A stretch of 64,000 bases of DNA. Origin: UBA2965 sp036526135 (GTDB lineage Bacteria > Pseudomonadota > Gammaproteobacteria > Pseudomonadales > Azotimanducaceae). A model generated the notes under the pieces. That model was given only the letters and a program-made list of their open reading frames with translations. It did not search any database and had not been told where the DNA came from. The position numbers and the translations under genes are program-made. The DNA lies in assembly GCA_036526135.1 (NCBI GenBank), contig DATCZA010000013.1:20773-84772 (forward strand), written 5' to 3'. Numbering within the stretch: position 1 is the first letter of the stretch; every line of letters begins with the position of its first letter. This document shows, piece after piece, positions 24,726 through 33,347 of this stretch.

Positions 24726-25835
24726 CTAGGACATTCTCAGTATGGGCTTGATCACCTCACCGGTGACCGCGCTGTCGTGAACGGCACGGTCGATCTCGGC
24801 GAAATCGTAGTATCGCACCAGCCGATCATAGGGCAGCCGCCCGTCGCGGTAGAGCGAAGCGAGGTAGGGCACGAAAGTGTGCACGTTGGCCTCGCCGAGG
24901 ACCACGCCGCGAATGCCCCTGCCGAACCCCACATGATCCATGTCCAGAGGGAAACGGGTTCCCGCGGTTGGCGCGCCCACCTGAGCGCACCAGCCCGGAC
25001 GCCCGAGACACGCCACCGCCTGATCAATGGCCGCAGGGTGACCCGAGCACTCCACGGAGAAATCGGCGCCGCCCCGGGTCAGCTCTACGATATCTGCGGC
25101 GACATCCTCGCGCCCCGCGTCGATGCACTCCGTGGCGCCGAGCTCGCGGGCCACCTCCAGCCGCGCCAGGTTGGGATCCACGGCGATGATCGCCTCGCAG
25201 CCGGAGAGCACCGCGCCCATGACGGCGGAAAGGCCCACCGTGCCGACGCCGAATACGGCGATGCTCGAACCCGGACCCGGGTTCAGAGCATTCATCACGG
25301 TGCCGACCCCCGTGGTAAGACCGCAGCCGAGCGGGCCGAGGAGCTCCAGGGGAAGATCCTCAGGGACCTTCACCGCGCTGCGTCCGGGCGAGATAGCGGC
25401 GGTCGCAAACGAAGATTGGCCGCAGAAGCGTCCGCGCAGAGGCTCGCCCCGGCAGGACAGCGGACTCGTTCCATCCGTGCGAAAGCCGGTGAGATTGCGC
25501 TCCACGAACTCGTCGCAGTAGGAGGGAAGCCCGGCGTGGCAGCGCCGACAGACGCCACATGAGTCACTGCTGAGGACCACGTGATCGCCCGGCATGAGGT
25601 GCGAGACCGCGCTGCCAACGGCCTCGACGATCCCGGATCCTTCGTGGCCGAGAACCATGGGCAACGGCAGCTTGACCGACTGCTCCTTGACGGCAACGTC
25701 GGTGTGGCAGATGCCCGAGGCTACGATCCGGACCAGCACCTCGTCCGCGCCCAGCGGCCCTAGCTCCACCTCCTCGAAGGCAAACGGGTCGTCCGGCGCC
25801 CAGGCGACGGCTGCAAGAGCGGTGGTCGTGCTCAT
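24726..25835 (-). CDS. Zinc-dependent alcohol dehydrogenase
   Basis: The 369-residue enzyme is a class III-like zinc ADH: GICHTD gives the catalytic-zinc Cys, GHEGSGIVEAVG the His-Glu, and CGVCRRCHAGLPSYC three or four Cys of the structural zinc. The NAD-binding Rossmann motif is GVGTVGLSAVMGA. Aryl- and benzyl-alcohol dehydrogenases share this layout. The ATG at 25835 overlaps the TGA of the aldo/keto reductase gene (ATGA), showing tight coupling; the same frame runs on to the left end of the AKR gene but there it is only the opposite-frame image of that gene. Confidence 0.9.
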   Translation of the reverse strand: MSTTTALAAVAWAPDDPFAFEEVELGPLGADEVLVRIVASGICHTDVAVKEQSVKLPLPMVLGHEGSGIVEAVGSAVSHLMPGDHVVLSSDSCGVCRRCHAGLPSYCDEFVERNLTGFRTDGTSPLSCRGEPLRGRFCGQSSFATAAISPGRSAVKVPEDLPLELLGPLGCGLTTGVGTVMNALNPGPGSSIAVFGVGTVGLSAVMGAVLSGCEAIIAVDPNLARLEVARELGATECIDAGREDVAADIVELTRGGADFSVECSGHPAAIDQAVACLGRPGWCAQVGAPTAGTRFPLDMDHVGFGRGIRGVVLGEANVHTFVPYLASLYRDGRLPYDRLVRYYDFAEIDRAVHDSAVTGEVIKPILRMS

Positions 25836-26935
25836 TTCTTTCCCTGCTGTTCGCGGTACGCCTCGATGTTCCTGAGGGTTTCCCGCGCGGCCTCGTGAAC
25901 CTCCTCGGCCACGAACCGGCGGCGCAGGGCCTTGTTGGCGATCTCCGGGGCCACATAGCCGTCGTCGTCGCGGCTGAGGGTAGTCCCCGGAGCGACGATG
26001 GCATCTATGGCATCGAGCACGTCGTCGCCGAGGGTCACGTCGGCGCCATCGAGCAGCCCCTGAAGCTGCTCGGGCGTGCGCGGGCCGATGATCGCCGAGG
26101 TCACCGCGGGATGGGCGCAGACGAAGGCGATGGCCATGTGCATCAGGCTGATGCCCGCTTCGCTCGCAACCGCCGCCAGTTGCTCCACCAGGTCGAGCTT
26201 GCGCTGATTGTCGGCTCGGGCCATGTCGTACAGGTGCGGCTGCAGCTTCTGCCGGTTGGTGTCGTTGGGCGGCGCGTCGCGGCGCCACTTGCCCGTGAGC
26301 CAGCCTTGCGACAACGGGCTCCACGCAACAACCCCCATGCCGTAACGCTGACAGGTGGGCAGGATGTCCGCTTCGATGCGCCGGGCGAAGATCGAGTAGG
26401 GCGGCTGCTCGACGACGAAACGCTCGCGGTGGCGTTTCTCGGCAACCCACTGGGCTTCCACGATCTGCTCTGCGGGGAACGTGGACGAGCCCAGCATGCG
26501 GACCTTGCCCGAGCGAACCAGATCCGAAAGGGCGCCCAGAGTCTCGTCGATGTCGGCGGTCACGTCCGGCCGATGAACCTGATAGAGATCGATGTAATCC
26601 GTCTGCAGACGTTTCAGGCTCGCCTCGACCTCGCGCGCGATCCAGCGCCGCGAGTTGCCGCGATGGTTCGGGTCGTCGCTCATCGGCAGGCTGAACTTGG
26701 TGGCGAGAATCACGTCGTCGCGCTTGCCGACGAGCGCCTTGCCGAGAATGGATTCCGACTCCCCATGGGAGTACACGTCGGACGTGTCGAAGTAGTTGAC
26801 GCCTGCGTCGATGGCGGCATCCACCATGCGCGCGCATTCGCGCTCGTCGGGATTGCCGAAATAGCCGAACATGCCCGCACCGAAGCAGAGCTTGCTGACA
26901 CTGACGCCCGTACGGCCGAGAACCCGCATCTCCAT
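25832..26935 (-). CDS. Aldo/keto reductase
   Basis: The 367-residue protein keeps the AKR catalytic tetrad: Asp and Tyr in FDTSDVYSHGESE, Lys in ATKFSLP and His in QVHRPD. The sequence VVAWSPLSQGWLTGK marks the voltage-gated K-channel beta-subunit/YajO-like branch (AKR11-13). It uses NADPH to reduce aldehydes or ketones. The start ATG at 26935 follows AGGG and lies 5 bases after the VOC stop. The C-terminal 60 residues are longer than in many AKRs. Confidence 0.9.
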   Translation of the reverse strand: MEMRVLGRTGVSVSKLCFGAGMFGYFGNPDERECARMVDAAIDAGVNYFDTSDVYSHGESESILGKALVGKRDDVILATKFSLPMSDDPNHRGNSRRWIAREVEASLKRLQTDYIDLYQVHRPDVTADIDETLGALSDLVRSGKVRMLGSSTFPAEQIVEAQWVAEKRHRERFVVEQPPYSIFARRIEADILPTCQRYGMGVVAWSPLSQGWLTGKWRRDAPPNDTNRQKLQPHLYDMARADNQRKLDLVEQLAAVASEAGISLMHMAIAFVCAHPAVTSAIIGPRTPEQLQGLLDGADVTLGDDVLDAIDAIVAPGTTLSRDDDGYVAPEIANKALRRRFVAEEVHEAARETLRNIEAYREQQGKK

Positions 26936-26940
26936 GACGC

Positions 26941-27462
26941 TCAGCCCTGCTCGCGAATCAGATCCGTGACGCCGTCCCACTCCTCGTGCTGGCGCTTCCA
27001 GCCATCGAAGAGATCGCGAATGATCGGCGCATCACCGTGCAGCTCCACGTAGCAACCCATGTCCTGACGGCAATCCATATAGGCCACGTAGTCGCCGCCC
27101 CAGAGGGTGCAGGCGGTCTCGTAGCCCGCCTCGTTGAACCGCTTGATCTCCCCGTCGACGTCGTGCACGAGCAGCCCGATGTGGTGAAAGCCCTGCTCGC
27201 CGGGCGCGTACATGTCCCGGTAGATCGAGGGCGTGTCGTCGTGCTGAGCAATGAACTGAATGTGTGCAGGGCCGGCCTGGCCGAACGCGTAGCTCACGTC
27301 CGCCTCGACGTGCTCGCCGCGATACAGGAAACCTTCGGCGATATGATGCCGCACGACGTGGAACGGTCCCGCGCCCACCATGCGATTCCACTTGTGACAG
27401 GCTTCATCGATGTCGTTGACGAAGTAAGCGTACTGCCAGATGGGATGCCGGATAATGCTCAT
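26941..27462 (-). CDS. VOC (vicinal oxygen chelate) family protein, full length
   Basis: The 173-residue protein has two VOC half-modules (starting QYAYFVNDIDEA and FHHIGLLVHDVDGE) and metal-ligand candidates His in HHIGLL and Glu in CYVELHGD. The family covers glyoxalase, methylmalonyl-CoA epimerase and extradiol dioxygenases. AAAGGGGAG is placed before the ATG at 27462. It is the first gene of the VOC-AKR-ADH-dehydrogenase operon and the intact relative of the shortened protein encoded at 13662-13907. Confidence 0.82.
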   Translation of the reverse strand: MSIIRHPIWQYAYFVNDIDEACHKWNRMVGAGPFHVVRHHIAEGFLYRGEHVEADVSYAFGQAGPAHIQFIAQHDDTPSIYRDMYAPGEQGFHHIGLLVHDVDGEIKRFNEAGYETACTLWGGDYVAYMDCRQDMGCYVELHGDAPIIRDLFDGWKRQHEEWDGVTDLIREQG

Positions 27463-27577
27463 GATGTCTCCCCTTTGAAATCCACCTCAAACCTTGCCGA
27501 ACGATAGCAGACTAACCCGACGCCGCCGAGTGCTGTAGACTCGGCTACGAAACCGACATCTCGAAAAGGGGGGGGAC

Positions 27578-27757
27578 ATGTCCGTACAGAACGGCGAGCG
27601 GCTCATTCGTTTCCTTAGAAGCGACCCGCAGCTGCGGGAAAAGGTCAAGGACGCTGGATGGGAAAAGTTTCAGGACGTCACTGCCGAGGCCGGTGCCTCC
27701 TGCACGACCTACGAGGTCGTCGCCGCGCTCATTCGCGAGATCGAGAACGACAGCTGA
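27578..27757 (+). CDS. Nif11-like small protein (59 residues)
   Basis: The ATG at 27578 follows a G-run and the frame ends at TGA 27755-27757. The 59 residues (MSVQNGERLIRFLRSDPQLR at the start, then AGWEKFQDVTAEAG, then YEVVAALIREIE) match the Nif11-like leader pattern of a short helix, LRExxxxAG, a Phe, an AxxAG turn and a C-terminal helix. In many cyanobacteria and some proteobacteria such leaders precede RiPP cores, but here there is no GG cleavage site and no core peptide, and no modifying enzyme is nearby. It looks like a stand-alone Nif11 domain of unknown role, the first gene of a rightward operon. Confidence 0.6.
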   Translation: MSVQNGERLIRFLRSDPQLREKVKDAGWEKFQDVTAEAGASCTTYEVVAALIREIENDS

Positions 27758-27773
27758 ACAGGAAAGACGATTC

Positions 27774-28115
27774 ATGGGCAACAAACTGATCCTCGTGGGC
27801 CTGGTAGAGCCGCAGACGGATGACCTGGTCGAGGCCTTCAATCAGTGGTACCTGGGCAACCACGTGGAAGACACCTATAACTGCCCGAACATCACGTCGG
27901 TGCGCTGCTTCAAGGCCGTGCGGGGGTTCCTGGGCGAGCCGCCCTCCGGGTACCTGACCATCTACGAGTTCGAAGGCGAGGACGCCGAGGAGGCGGAACG
28001 CATTCTCGGTCAGTATCAGTCCGATCCCGACGCCTGGCCCAAGCGCGAGCCGAACAACGGATCGATGAAGGTCGTGGGCGCAGGCTGGTACGCAGAGGAG
28101 ATCGCCTTCGGCTGA
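27774..28115 (+). CDS. Dimeric alpha/beta barrel (DUF4286/EthD-like) protein
   Basis: The 113-residue protein (MGNKLILVGLVEPQTDDLVE at the start) has FNQWYLGNHVEDTYNCPN, the pattern FNxWYxxxHxxD of DUF4286/EthD-like dimeric alpha-beta barrels, and a second strand YLTIYEFEGEDAEEA. Such proteins bind small ligands or catalyse cofactor-free oxidations or decarboxylations in catabolic clusters. GGAAAGA lies upstream of the ATG at 27774, 16 bases after the Nif11-like gene stop, and two hydrolase genes follow. Confidence 0.75.
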   Translation: MGNKLILVGLVEPQTDDLVEAFNQWYLGNHVEDTYNCPNITSVRCFKAVRGFLGEPPSGYLTIYEFEGEDAEEAERILGQYQSDPDAWPKREPNNGSMKVVGAGWYAEEIAFG

Positions 28116-28138
28116 GCCCGAGCGCGGCGACCGTAAAA

Positions 28139-28966
28139 ATGCCCCATGTCCGCATCAACGGGGCCCGTCTGTGGTACGAGGTCCGAGGCTCCGGCGAGCC
28201 CCTGCTGCTGCATCATGGCTACACGGCGTCACGGGTCAACTGGCTGCCCGTGGCCGAGCGTCTGCAGGACCGCTATCAGGTCGTTCTCATGGAGTGCCGG
28301 GGTACCGGAGATAGCGAGCACACCGCTGAGGGATACAGCCTCGCCCAGTATGCGGCCGACGTCGTCGGCATGCTGGACCACCTCGACCTGGAACGGGTGA
28401 CCTTTGCCGGCCACAGCATGGGCGGCGGCATCGGCTACCTGCTGGGCCTCGATCACGCTCACCGGCTGGATCGCCTGGTGCTCATGGCGCCCATTCCCGC
28501 CGCGGGCATCGCCGGCCTCGATCCGGACGCGCGGCAGAAGCGCCTGAAGCTGCGCCGCGACCAGAACCGCGATGCCCTGCTGGCAGAGTACCGGGCCGCC
28601 CGCTTTCGCCCGGACGTGGAAACCGACGACTGGATCGAGAGCCGCGTGGACCACGTGCTCGGCGTCAGCGACGGACACTACGAGGCGAGCGCGGAGTCCA
28701 TGGTCGAGCTGGACGTGGGCCACCGACTGCCAGAGCTGGAGGTACCCACCCTCATGCTCGCCGGCGCAGCCGACGAGCTGCTGCGCGCAAACCTTCACGA
28801 CTTCCTCGCCCTGCCCAACGCCACCCTGGAGGTGCTCTCCAGAGCAGGCCACGAGGTGGCCGTGCACGAGCCGGACGCCGTGGCCCGGGCCATCGACGCC
28901 TTCATGACCCACGGCCCCGTCACGGCCCGGCACATCAGGCAGCAAATGGAGGGGGAATCCAGATGA
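28139..28966 (+). CDS. Alpha/beta hydrolase
   Basis: The 275-residue protein is a standard serine hydrolase: oxyanion region LLHHGYTAS, nucleophile elbow AGHSMGGGIGY (Ser near residue 95), a later acid in AGAADELL and His in RAGHEVAVHEP. All triad elements are present. It resembles 3-oxoadipate enol-lactonase and related lactone/ester hydrolases. It ends with an ATGA overlap into the next hydrolase. In a BVMO-rich neighbourhood it may open lactones or esters. Confidence 0.88.
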   Translation: MPHVRINGARLWYEVRGSGEPLLLHHGYTASRVNWLPVAERLQDRYQVVLMECRGTGDSEHTAEGYSLAQYAADVVGMLDHLDLERVTFAGHSMGGGIGYLLGLDHAHRLDRLVLMAPIPAAGIAGLDPDARQKRLKLRRDQNRDALLAEYRAARFRPDVETDDWIESRVDHVLGVSDGHYEASAESMVELDVGHRLPELEVPTLMLAGAADELLRANLHDFLALPNATLEVLSRAGHEVAVHEPDAVARAIDAFMTHGPVTARHIRQQMEGESR

Positions 28967-29862
28967 GCGCCCCTCCCACCCGTCGCAGATGGCAGGTAGC
29001 CGACGCCTTCGGCGACGGGAACATCGAGATCGCCGGTCTGGACTGGGGAGGCAGCGGGCCGCTGGCGCTGCTGCATCACGCCAACGGGTTCTGCGCCGCA
29101 ACCTGGACGCTCGTTGCCAGAGGCCTTGCCGGCAGCCATCGGGTCATCGCCATCGATGCCCGGGGCCACGGCGACTCGGGAACACGCCCCATCCCCGAAG
29201 GATACCAGTGGGACTTCTTCGCCTCGGATCTCACCCAGGTGGCCAGGCAACTGCTCGAGGAAACAGGGCAGCCATCCGTCGAGTTCGGCATCGGCAGCTC
29301 CATGGGCGGCATCGTCACCGCCGCCTCGGAAGCACGCAACCCGGGGCTCTTCCAGCGCATAGCCATGCTGGACCCGCCGCTACATCCGCTACCCGAGCTG
29401 CGCGCCAGGCTCGGGCTCGGCGTCGCGGCGCCAAACGCGGACCTGGTGGCAATGACGAGAAAGAGAAAGACGATCTGGCCGTCCCGCGCGATCGCCCGGC
29501 AGGCGTGGCAGGACAAGCCGCTTTTCCGCGAATGGGTACCGGCCGCATTCGACGCCTACCTCGAAGAGGGGCTCGGCGACCGCCCGGATGGGACGGTGGC
29601 GCTGAAGTGCGACCCCGGCGTGGAAGCCGCTATCTTCGAAACCACGGGTTCTATGGACACCTTCGAGCTCGCCCCGCGTGTGAGCGCGCCCGTGCTGCTC
29701 GTCCGCGCCCTGCAGGGCCGGGCCCCCGGAGCCGCCTTCGAGCACCTCGCAGGCCTTCTGCCGCGCTGCACCTACAGGGAGGTGGACGCCGGACACCTGC
29801 TGCCCATGGAATCTCCCGAGCTGACACTGGCGCTGCTTGCCGAGTTCACCGAGGGCGGCTGA
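28963..29862 (+). CDS. Alpha/beta hydrolase (second of a pair)
   Basis: The 299-residue protein starts with an ATG that overlaps the previous TGA. It carries LHHANGFCAATW (oxyanion), DARGHGDSG, the nucleophile elbow GIGSSMGG (about residues 107-114; Ser in the place of the usual His-Ser) and a C-terminal His in DAGHLLPMESP. It is clearly different in sequence from its neighbour, so it is not a recent duplicate. Substrate unknown; ester or lactone hydrolysis is likely. Confidence 0.87.
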   Translation: MSAPPTRRRWQVADAFGDGNIEIAGLDWGGSGPLALLHHANGFCAATWTLVARGLAGSHRVIAIDARGHGDSGTRPIPEGYQWDFFASDLTQVARQLLEETGQPSVEFGIGSSMGGIVTAASEARNPGLFQRIAMLDPPLHPLPELRARLGLGVAAPNADLVAMTRKRKTIWPSRAIARQAWQDKPLFREWVPAAFDAYLEEGLGDRPDGTVALKCDPGVEAAIFETTGSMDTFELAPRVSAPVLLVRALQGRAPGAAFEHLAGLLPRCTYREVDAGHLLPMESPELTLALLAEFTEGG

Positions 29863-29892
29863 GCCGTCGGCAACCGCTTAGGCTCGGGCGCG

Positions 29893-32046
29893 TCAGCCAG
29901 CCTCGGCCGCGACCAGGCCCTGATCGGCCAGCAGCGCACGTACCGAGGCGTCCCGCCCCCGGAAACGCCGGTAGACGTCCCCCGCCGGGAGGCTTCCGCC
30001 AAGACCGAGGACGGTGTCCCGAAAGCGCCCGGCAATTTCTTTCATCGCCGCGCCGTCATCGAGCCCCGCCTCCTTGAAGGCCGCAAAGGCATCCGCCGCA
30101 AGGACCTCGGCCCACTTATAGGAGTAGTAGCCGGCCGCGTAGCCACCGGCGAAGAGATGACCGAAGGCAGGCAGCGTACTCTCGTCGTCGAGCCTCGGCG
30201 TGACGAGGGTGCTGTCGGCGATGTCCCGCTCGATCTCGAAGGGGCTCGCGCCGTCGTTGCTGCCCGCGACGCCGAATCTCTGGTGCAGGGTCATATCGAC
30301 CTTGCCGAAAAAGAGCTGCCGCAGGGTGGCCGTCCCCACCATGAAGTTGCGGCTGTCGACGATCCGATCGAGCGTCTCGTCGTCCAGCGGCTCCCCGGTA
30401 TCGAAGTGGGCGGTGAGATCGCGAAGAAAGGGTTTGTGCTCCATCCAGTACTCGTTGAACTGGCTGGCGAGCTCCACGGCGTCCCACTCGACGAGGTTCA
30501 TGCCCGATGCGCCGCCATCCTCGATGGTCGTGAACATGTGCTGGGTGGCGTGGCCGAACTCGTGAAAGAGCGTGCGCACCTCGTCCAGCGACAGCAACGC
30601 CACCTTGCCCTCTGCCGGGGGGCGCGCGTTCATGACAAACAGGGCCACGGGCAGCGACGACGACTTACCAGGCGCGGCGAGCACCCGGCTGCGCGACACC
30701 ACGGTGTTCATCCACGCGCCGCCGCGCTTCTCGCCAGGCCGGGCGTAGGGATCCACGTAAAAGCCAGCGATGACCTCGCCGGCCCCGATCACCTCGAAGA
30801 ACTCGACCGCGGGATCCCAGACGGGCACCGCACCGGCCGCCACGCGACGCACCTCGACCTCGTATAGCCGACCAACCAGGGAAAACAGGCCGTCGAGAAC
30901 GCGGGGAAGCTGAAAATACTCGCGCAGGCGCTCACCGTCGTAAGCGTAGAGCGACTCGCGCATCTTCTCGGACCAGAATGCCAGATCCCAGGGCGCGGGC
31001 TGCTCCCCTTCGTCGAGACCGCCCTCATCGCGCATGTACGCCTTGAGCGTTTCGAACTCGCGCTCCGCAGCGGGCCGCGCGGCTGCCTCCAGCTCGTTGA
31101 AAAGCTGCCAGACGGCGTCCGTGTCCGGTGCCATCTTGGCGTCCAGACTGCGGTCGGCATAGCACTCGAACCCCACGAGGGCGGACTGCTCCTGGCGAAG
31201 CCGGAGGATTTCCGTGAGCACGCACCGGTTGTCGAAGTCCCTGGATGTGCCACGGGCGCGAAACGCCCGGTAGAACCGCTCACGCAGCCCCCGATCCAGC
31301 GCGTGCTCCATGACGGCGACGAAGTTCACGCCGTTGACGACGAAGTGCCACGGACCGGAGGCGTCCGTAGCGCCGTCCTCCCCGTCTTCCCGGGCCTTGG
31401 CGGCTGCCAGCCCGAGGACGGCCGCGGGCACTCCGGCAACCTCTTCAGGCGCCTGCACTCGGACCCGCGACGCTTTCTCCTCTTTGACCAGGTTCACGGA
31501 GAAATCGTTGCCGAGCTCGGACAGGCGCTCCTGGATCTCCTTGAAGCGCTCCTTGGGGGGCCCTTCCAGATGCACGCCCGAACGTTCCATGGCCCTGATG
31601 GACTCCGTGACGATTCGCTGCCGAGCCTGGCTCAGTGCCGGCCAGTCGGGGCCGTCCCGCAACGCGACCAGACCCCCGTATACGCCCAGGCTCTGGCTCA
31701 TCCGATTGAGCAGCGACACGTAGATGGGGCGAATCGCGTCGTAGGCCGCCTGGAGCTCGTCGGAGTACTTGACGCTGATCAGGTGGGTCACCGCGCCGAT
31801 CACCTGACCGATGCGCGTCTGCAGGCGTTCCAGGGGCTCCATGAGCCCGGCCCAGGACGCCTCGACGTCGGTTTCCAATGCGGTGAAAGCTTCTTCGCTC
31901 TCATCGAGCAGGGCGCGAACGCCGGCCTCCACATGAGCCGCCGTGATGTTCTCCCATACGGGCAGGTGCCCGATGGATCCGTGCTGCCGGGTTTCCTCGA
32001 TGACGGCCAGGCTGCGGGCAGCCGCGTCAGATGCCGATGTGTTCAC
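29893..32046 (-). CDS. prlC: M3-family zinc metallopeptidase, oligopeptidase A-like
   Basis: The 717-residue protein has the M3 zinc motif FHEFGH (HExxH) in LFHEFGHATQHMFT, with the third ligand Glu in the following helix (VEWDAVELASQF). Length is a little above the 680 of E. coli oligopeptidase A. It degrades short peptides in the cytoplasm. The start is GTG at 32046, supported by AAGGAG 7 bases upstream; the open frame continues to 32106 without a ribosome site. It is monocistronic, with a hairpin between it and the NYN-domain gene. Confidence 0.9.
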   Translation of the reverse strand: MNTSASDAAARSLAVIEETRQHGSIGHLPVWENITAAHVEAGVRALLDESEEAFTALETDVEASWAGLMEPLERLQTRIGQVIGAVTHLISVKYSDELQAAYDAIRPIYVSLLNRMSQSLGVYGGLVALRDGPDWPALSQARQRIVTESIRAMERSGVHLEGPPKERFKEIQERLSELGNDFSVNLVKEEKASRVRVQAPEEVAGVPAAVLGLAAAKAREDGEDGATDASGPWHFVVNGVNFVAVMEHALDRGLRERFYRAFRARGTSRDFDNRCVLTEILRLRQEQSALVGFECYADRSLDAKMAPDTDAVWQLFNELEAAARPAAEREFETLKAYMRDEGGLDEGEQPAPWDLAFWSEKMRESLYAYDGERLREYFQLPRVLDGLFSLVGRLYEVEVRRVAAGAVPVWDPAVEFFEVIGAGEVIAGFYVDPYARPGEKRGGAWMNTVVSRSRVLAAPGKSSSLPVALFVMNARPPAEGKVALLSLDEVRTLFHEFGHATQHMFTTIEDGGASGMNLVEWDAVELASQFNEYWMEHKPFLRDLTAHFDTGEPLDDETLDRIVDSRNFMVGTATLRQLFFGKVDMTLHQRFGVAGSNDGASPFEIERDIADSTLVTPRLDDESTLPAFGHLFAGGYAAGYYSYKWAEVLAADAFAAFKEAGLDDGAAMKEIAGRFRDTVLGLGGSLPAGDVYRRFRGRDASVRALLADQGLVAAEAG

Positions 32047-32123
32047 GATGATCTCCTTGGCAAGCCTCTCGGGGCCGGCGTGCTTTGAGCAGCGAGGTTT
32101 GTCCACACGATGAGGCGGTTTCT

Positions 32124-32156
32124 CCCCTCGTCCGTCCGGCGGGTCCCGGCGAGGGG
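32124..32156 (-). terminator. Hairpin between the NYN-domain and M3 peptidase genes
   Basis: CCCCTCG (32124-32130) pairs with CGAGGGG (32150-32156), and an inner CCG/CGG extends the stem. It lies just downstream of the NYN-domain gene stop (minus strand), so it is probably its terminator; no T-run follows. Confidence 0.4.
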
Positions 32157-32173
32157 AAGCGCATTCTAAGGCG

Positions 32174-33052
32174 TCATTCTTCCCGGGTCAGCCGGCGGAT
32201 CAGGTATCCGCCGGAGCGTTCGTCCATTTCCAGTTCCAGCAGGCCCCGGCTTTCCGCTTCCTCGAGGAGATCGCTGAACGAGCGGAAGCCGTAGAAACTC
32301 TCGTTGAACCCCGGGCGCCGCCGCTTGAGCGTCTGCTTCACCATGGAGCCCCAGAGTTTTTCCCGCTCGCCACGCTCGCCGTACAGCGCTTCAGCGGTCT
32401 CCAGCACCAGCGCGATCCCCTCATCGGTGTTGCCCTCTTCCGAGCGGGCGGGCTCGGCCCTCTTCGCCTCTTTGGCGTCCTTGCCGTCCATGGCGTCCGT
32501 GGCGTCCGTGGCGTCCTTTTTCTCAGGCGCCTTCTTTGCGGCCGGCTTCTTGCGTGGCTTGCGGGTCGCCTTCTGATGGCGAACCAGATCGTCGTAAAAG
32601 ATGAACTCGTCGCAGTTGCCGATCAGGAGGTCCGACGTCGAGTTCTTCACGCCGATCCCGATGACGGTCTTCGCATTCTCCCTGAGCTTGCTGACCAGCG
32701 GCGAGAAATCGGAGTCGCCGCTGATGATCACGAACGTATCGATGTGTTCCTTGGTGTAGCAGAGATCCAGGGCGTCCACGACCATTCTGATGTCCGCCGA
32801 GTTTTTACCCGACTGGCGCGTGTGGGGAATCTCGATCAGCTCGAACGCCGCCTCGTGCATGACGGGCTTGAACTCCTTGTAGCGATCCCAGTCGCAATAG
32901 GCTTTCTTCATCACGATGCTGCCCTTGACCAGCAGGCGCTCGAGCACCAGCTGGATGTCGAACCTGGCGTACTTCGCATCACGCACGCCGAGGGCGACGT
33001 TCTCGAAGTCACAGAAGAGCGCAAGGTTTCGGTCTTCGTTTTCGCGGGCCAT
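32174..33052 (-). CDS. NYN-domain (PIN-like) RNase with C-terminal OST-HTH/LOTUS-like domain
   Basis: From the ATG at 33052 the product is 292 residues. The NYN domain (residues 1-150) has its acidic core: CDFEN, NSADIRMVVDAL and ISGDSDFSPLV, which bind metal for RNA cleavage. A linker rich in Lys, Ala and Asp (DATDATDAMDGKDAKEAKRA) links it to a C-terminal domain (GESMVKQTLKRRRPGF-like to YLIRRLT) that resembles OST-HTH/LOTUS, which binds RNA. The LabA/DUF88 group is similar. The linker is low-complexity and probably flexible. Confidence 0.8.
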   Translation of the reverse strand: MARENEDRNLALFCDFENVALGVRDAKYARFDIQLVLERLLVKGSIVMKKAYCDWDRYKEFKPVMHEAAFELIEIPHTRQSGKNSADIRMVVDALDLCYTKEHIDTFVIISGDSDFSPLVSKLRENAKTVIGIGVKNSTSDLLIGNCDEFIFYDDLVRHQKATRKPRKKPAAKKAPEKKDATDATDAMDGKDAKEAKRAEPARSEEGNTDEGIALVLETAEALYGERGEREKLWGSMVKQTLKRRRPGFNESFYGFRSFSDLLEEAESRGLLELEMDERSGGYLIRRLTREE

Positions 33053-33347
33053 GAGGTATGCCGCAGCTGAGGTTGCGCCTACGTTAACGGGGCCGCGTGC
33101 GGCCGTCCACAAGCAAACGGTCACGCAAGGCGGCGACCAGGGGATCGCAGGGCTCAGATCGACGCAAGCGGAAGTGACAGCGCCTCCCCGACCCGACGGG
33201 GCCGCCCCCACTGGGCGTGATCGGGTTCACGATTTCGGGGCACAAGCGTCCGGATCGGCGAGGGCGCCGGTGCCTGCTGAGACACAGGTAACTGAATGGC
33301 CCAACCATTGCGGGAACCATTACGCAGGACCATGTTTGGCTGATCAC

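Noticed and set aside
24726..26837. A single 703-codon open frame on the minus strand covering the ADH and most of the AKR gene.
   Set aside because: Only the part from 25835 reads as a real protein (zinc ADH). The upstream part is Arg/Gly/Ala-rich nonsense opposite in frame to a convincing aldo/keto reductase with a full catalytic tetrad.
27578..29862. A RiPP biosynthesis cluster led by the Nif11-like peptide.
   Set aside because: No core peptide, no GG site and no lanthionine, radical SAM, cyclodehydratase or transporter-peptidase gene nearby.
32460..32520. A possible CRISPR or minisatellite array at the repeated GTGGCGTCC units.
   Set aside because: The units are 9 bases, in frame, and encode the Asp/Ala/Thr-rich linker of the NYN protein; there are no spacers.
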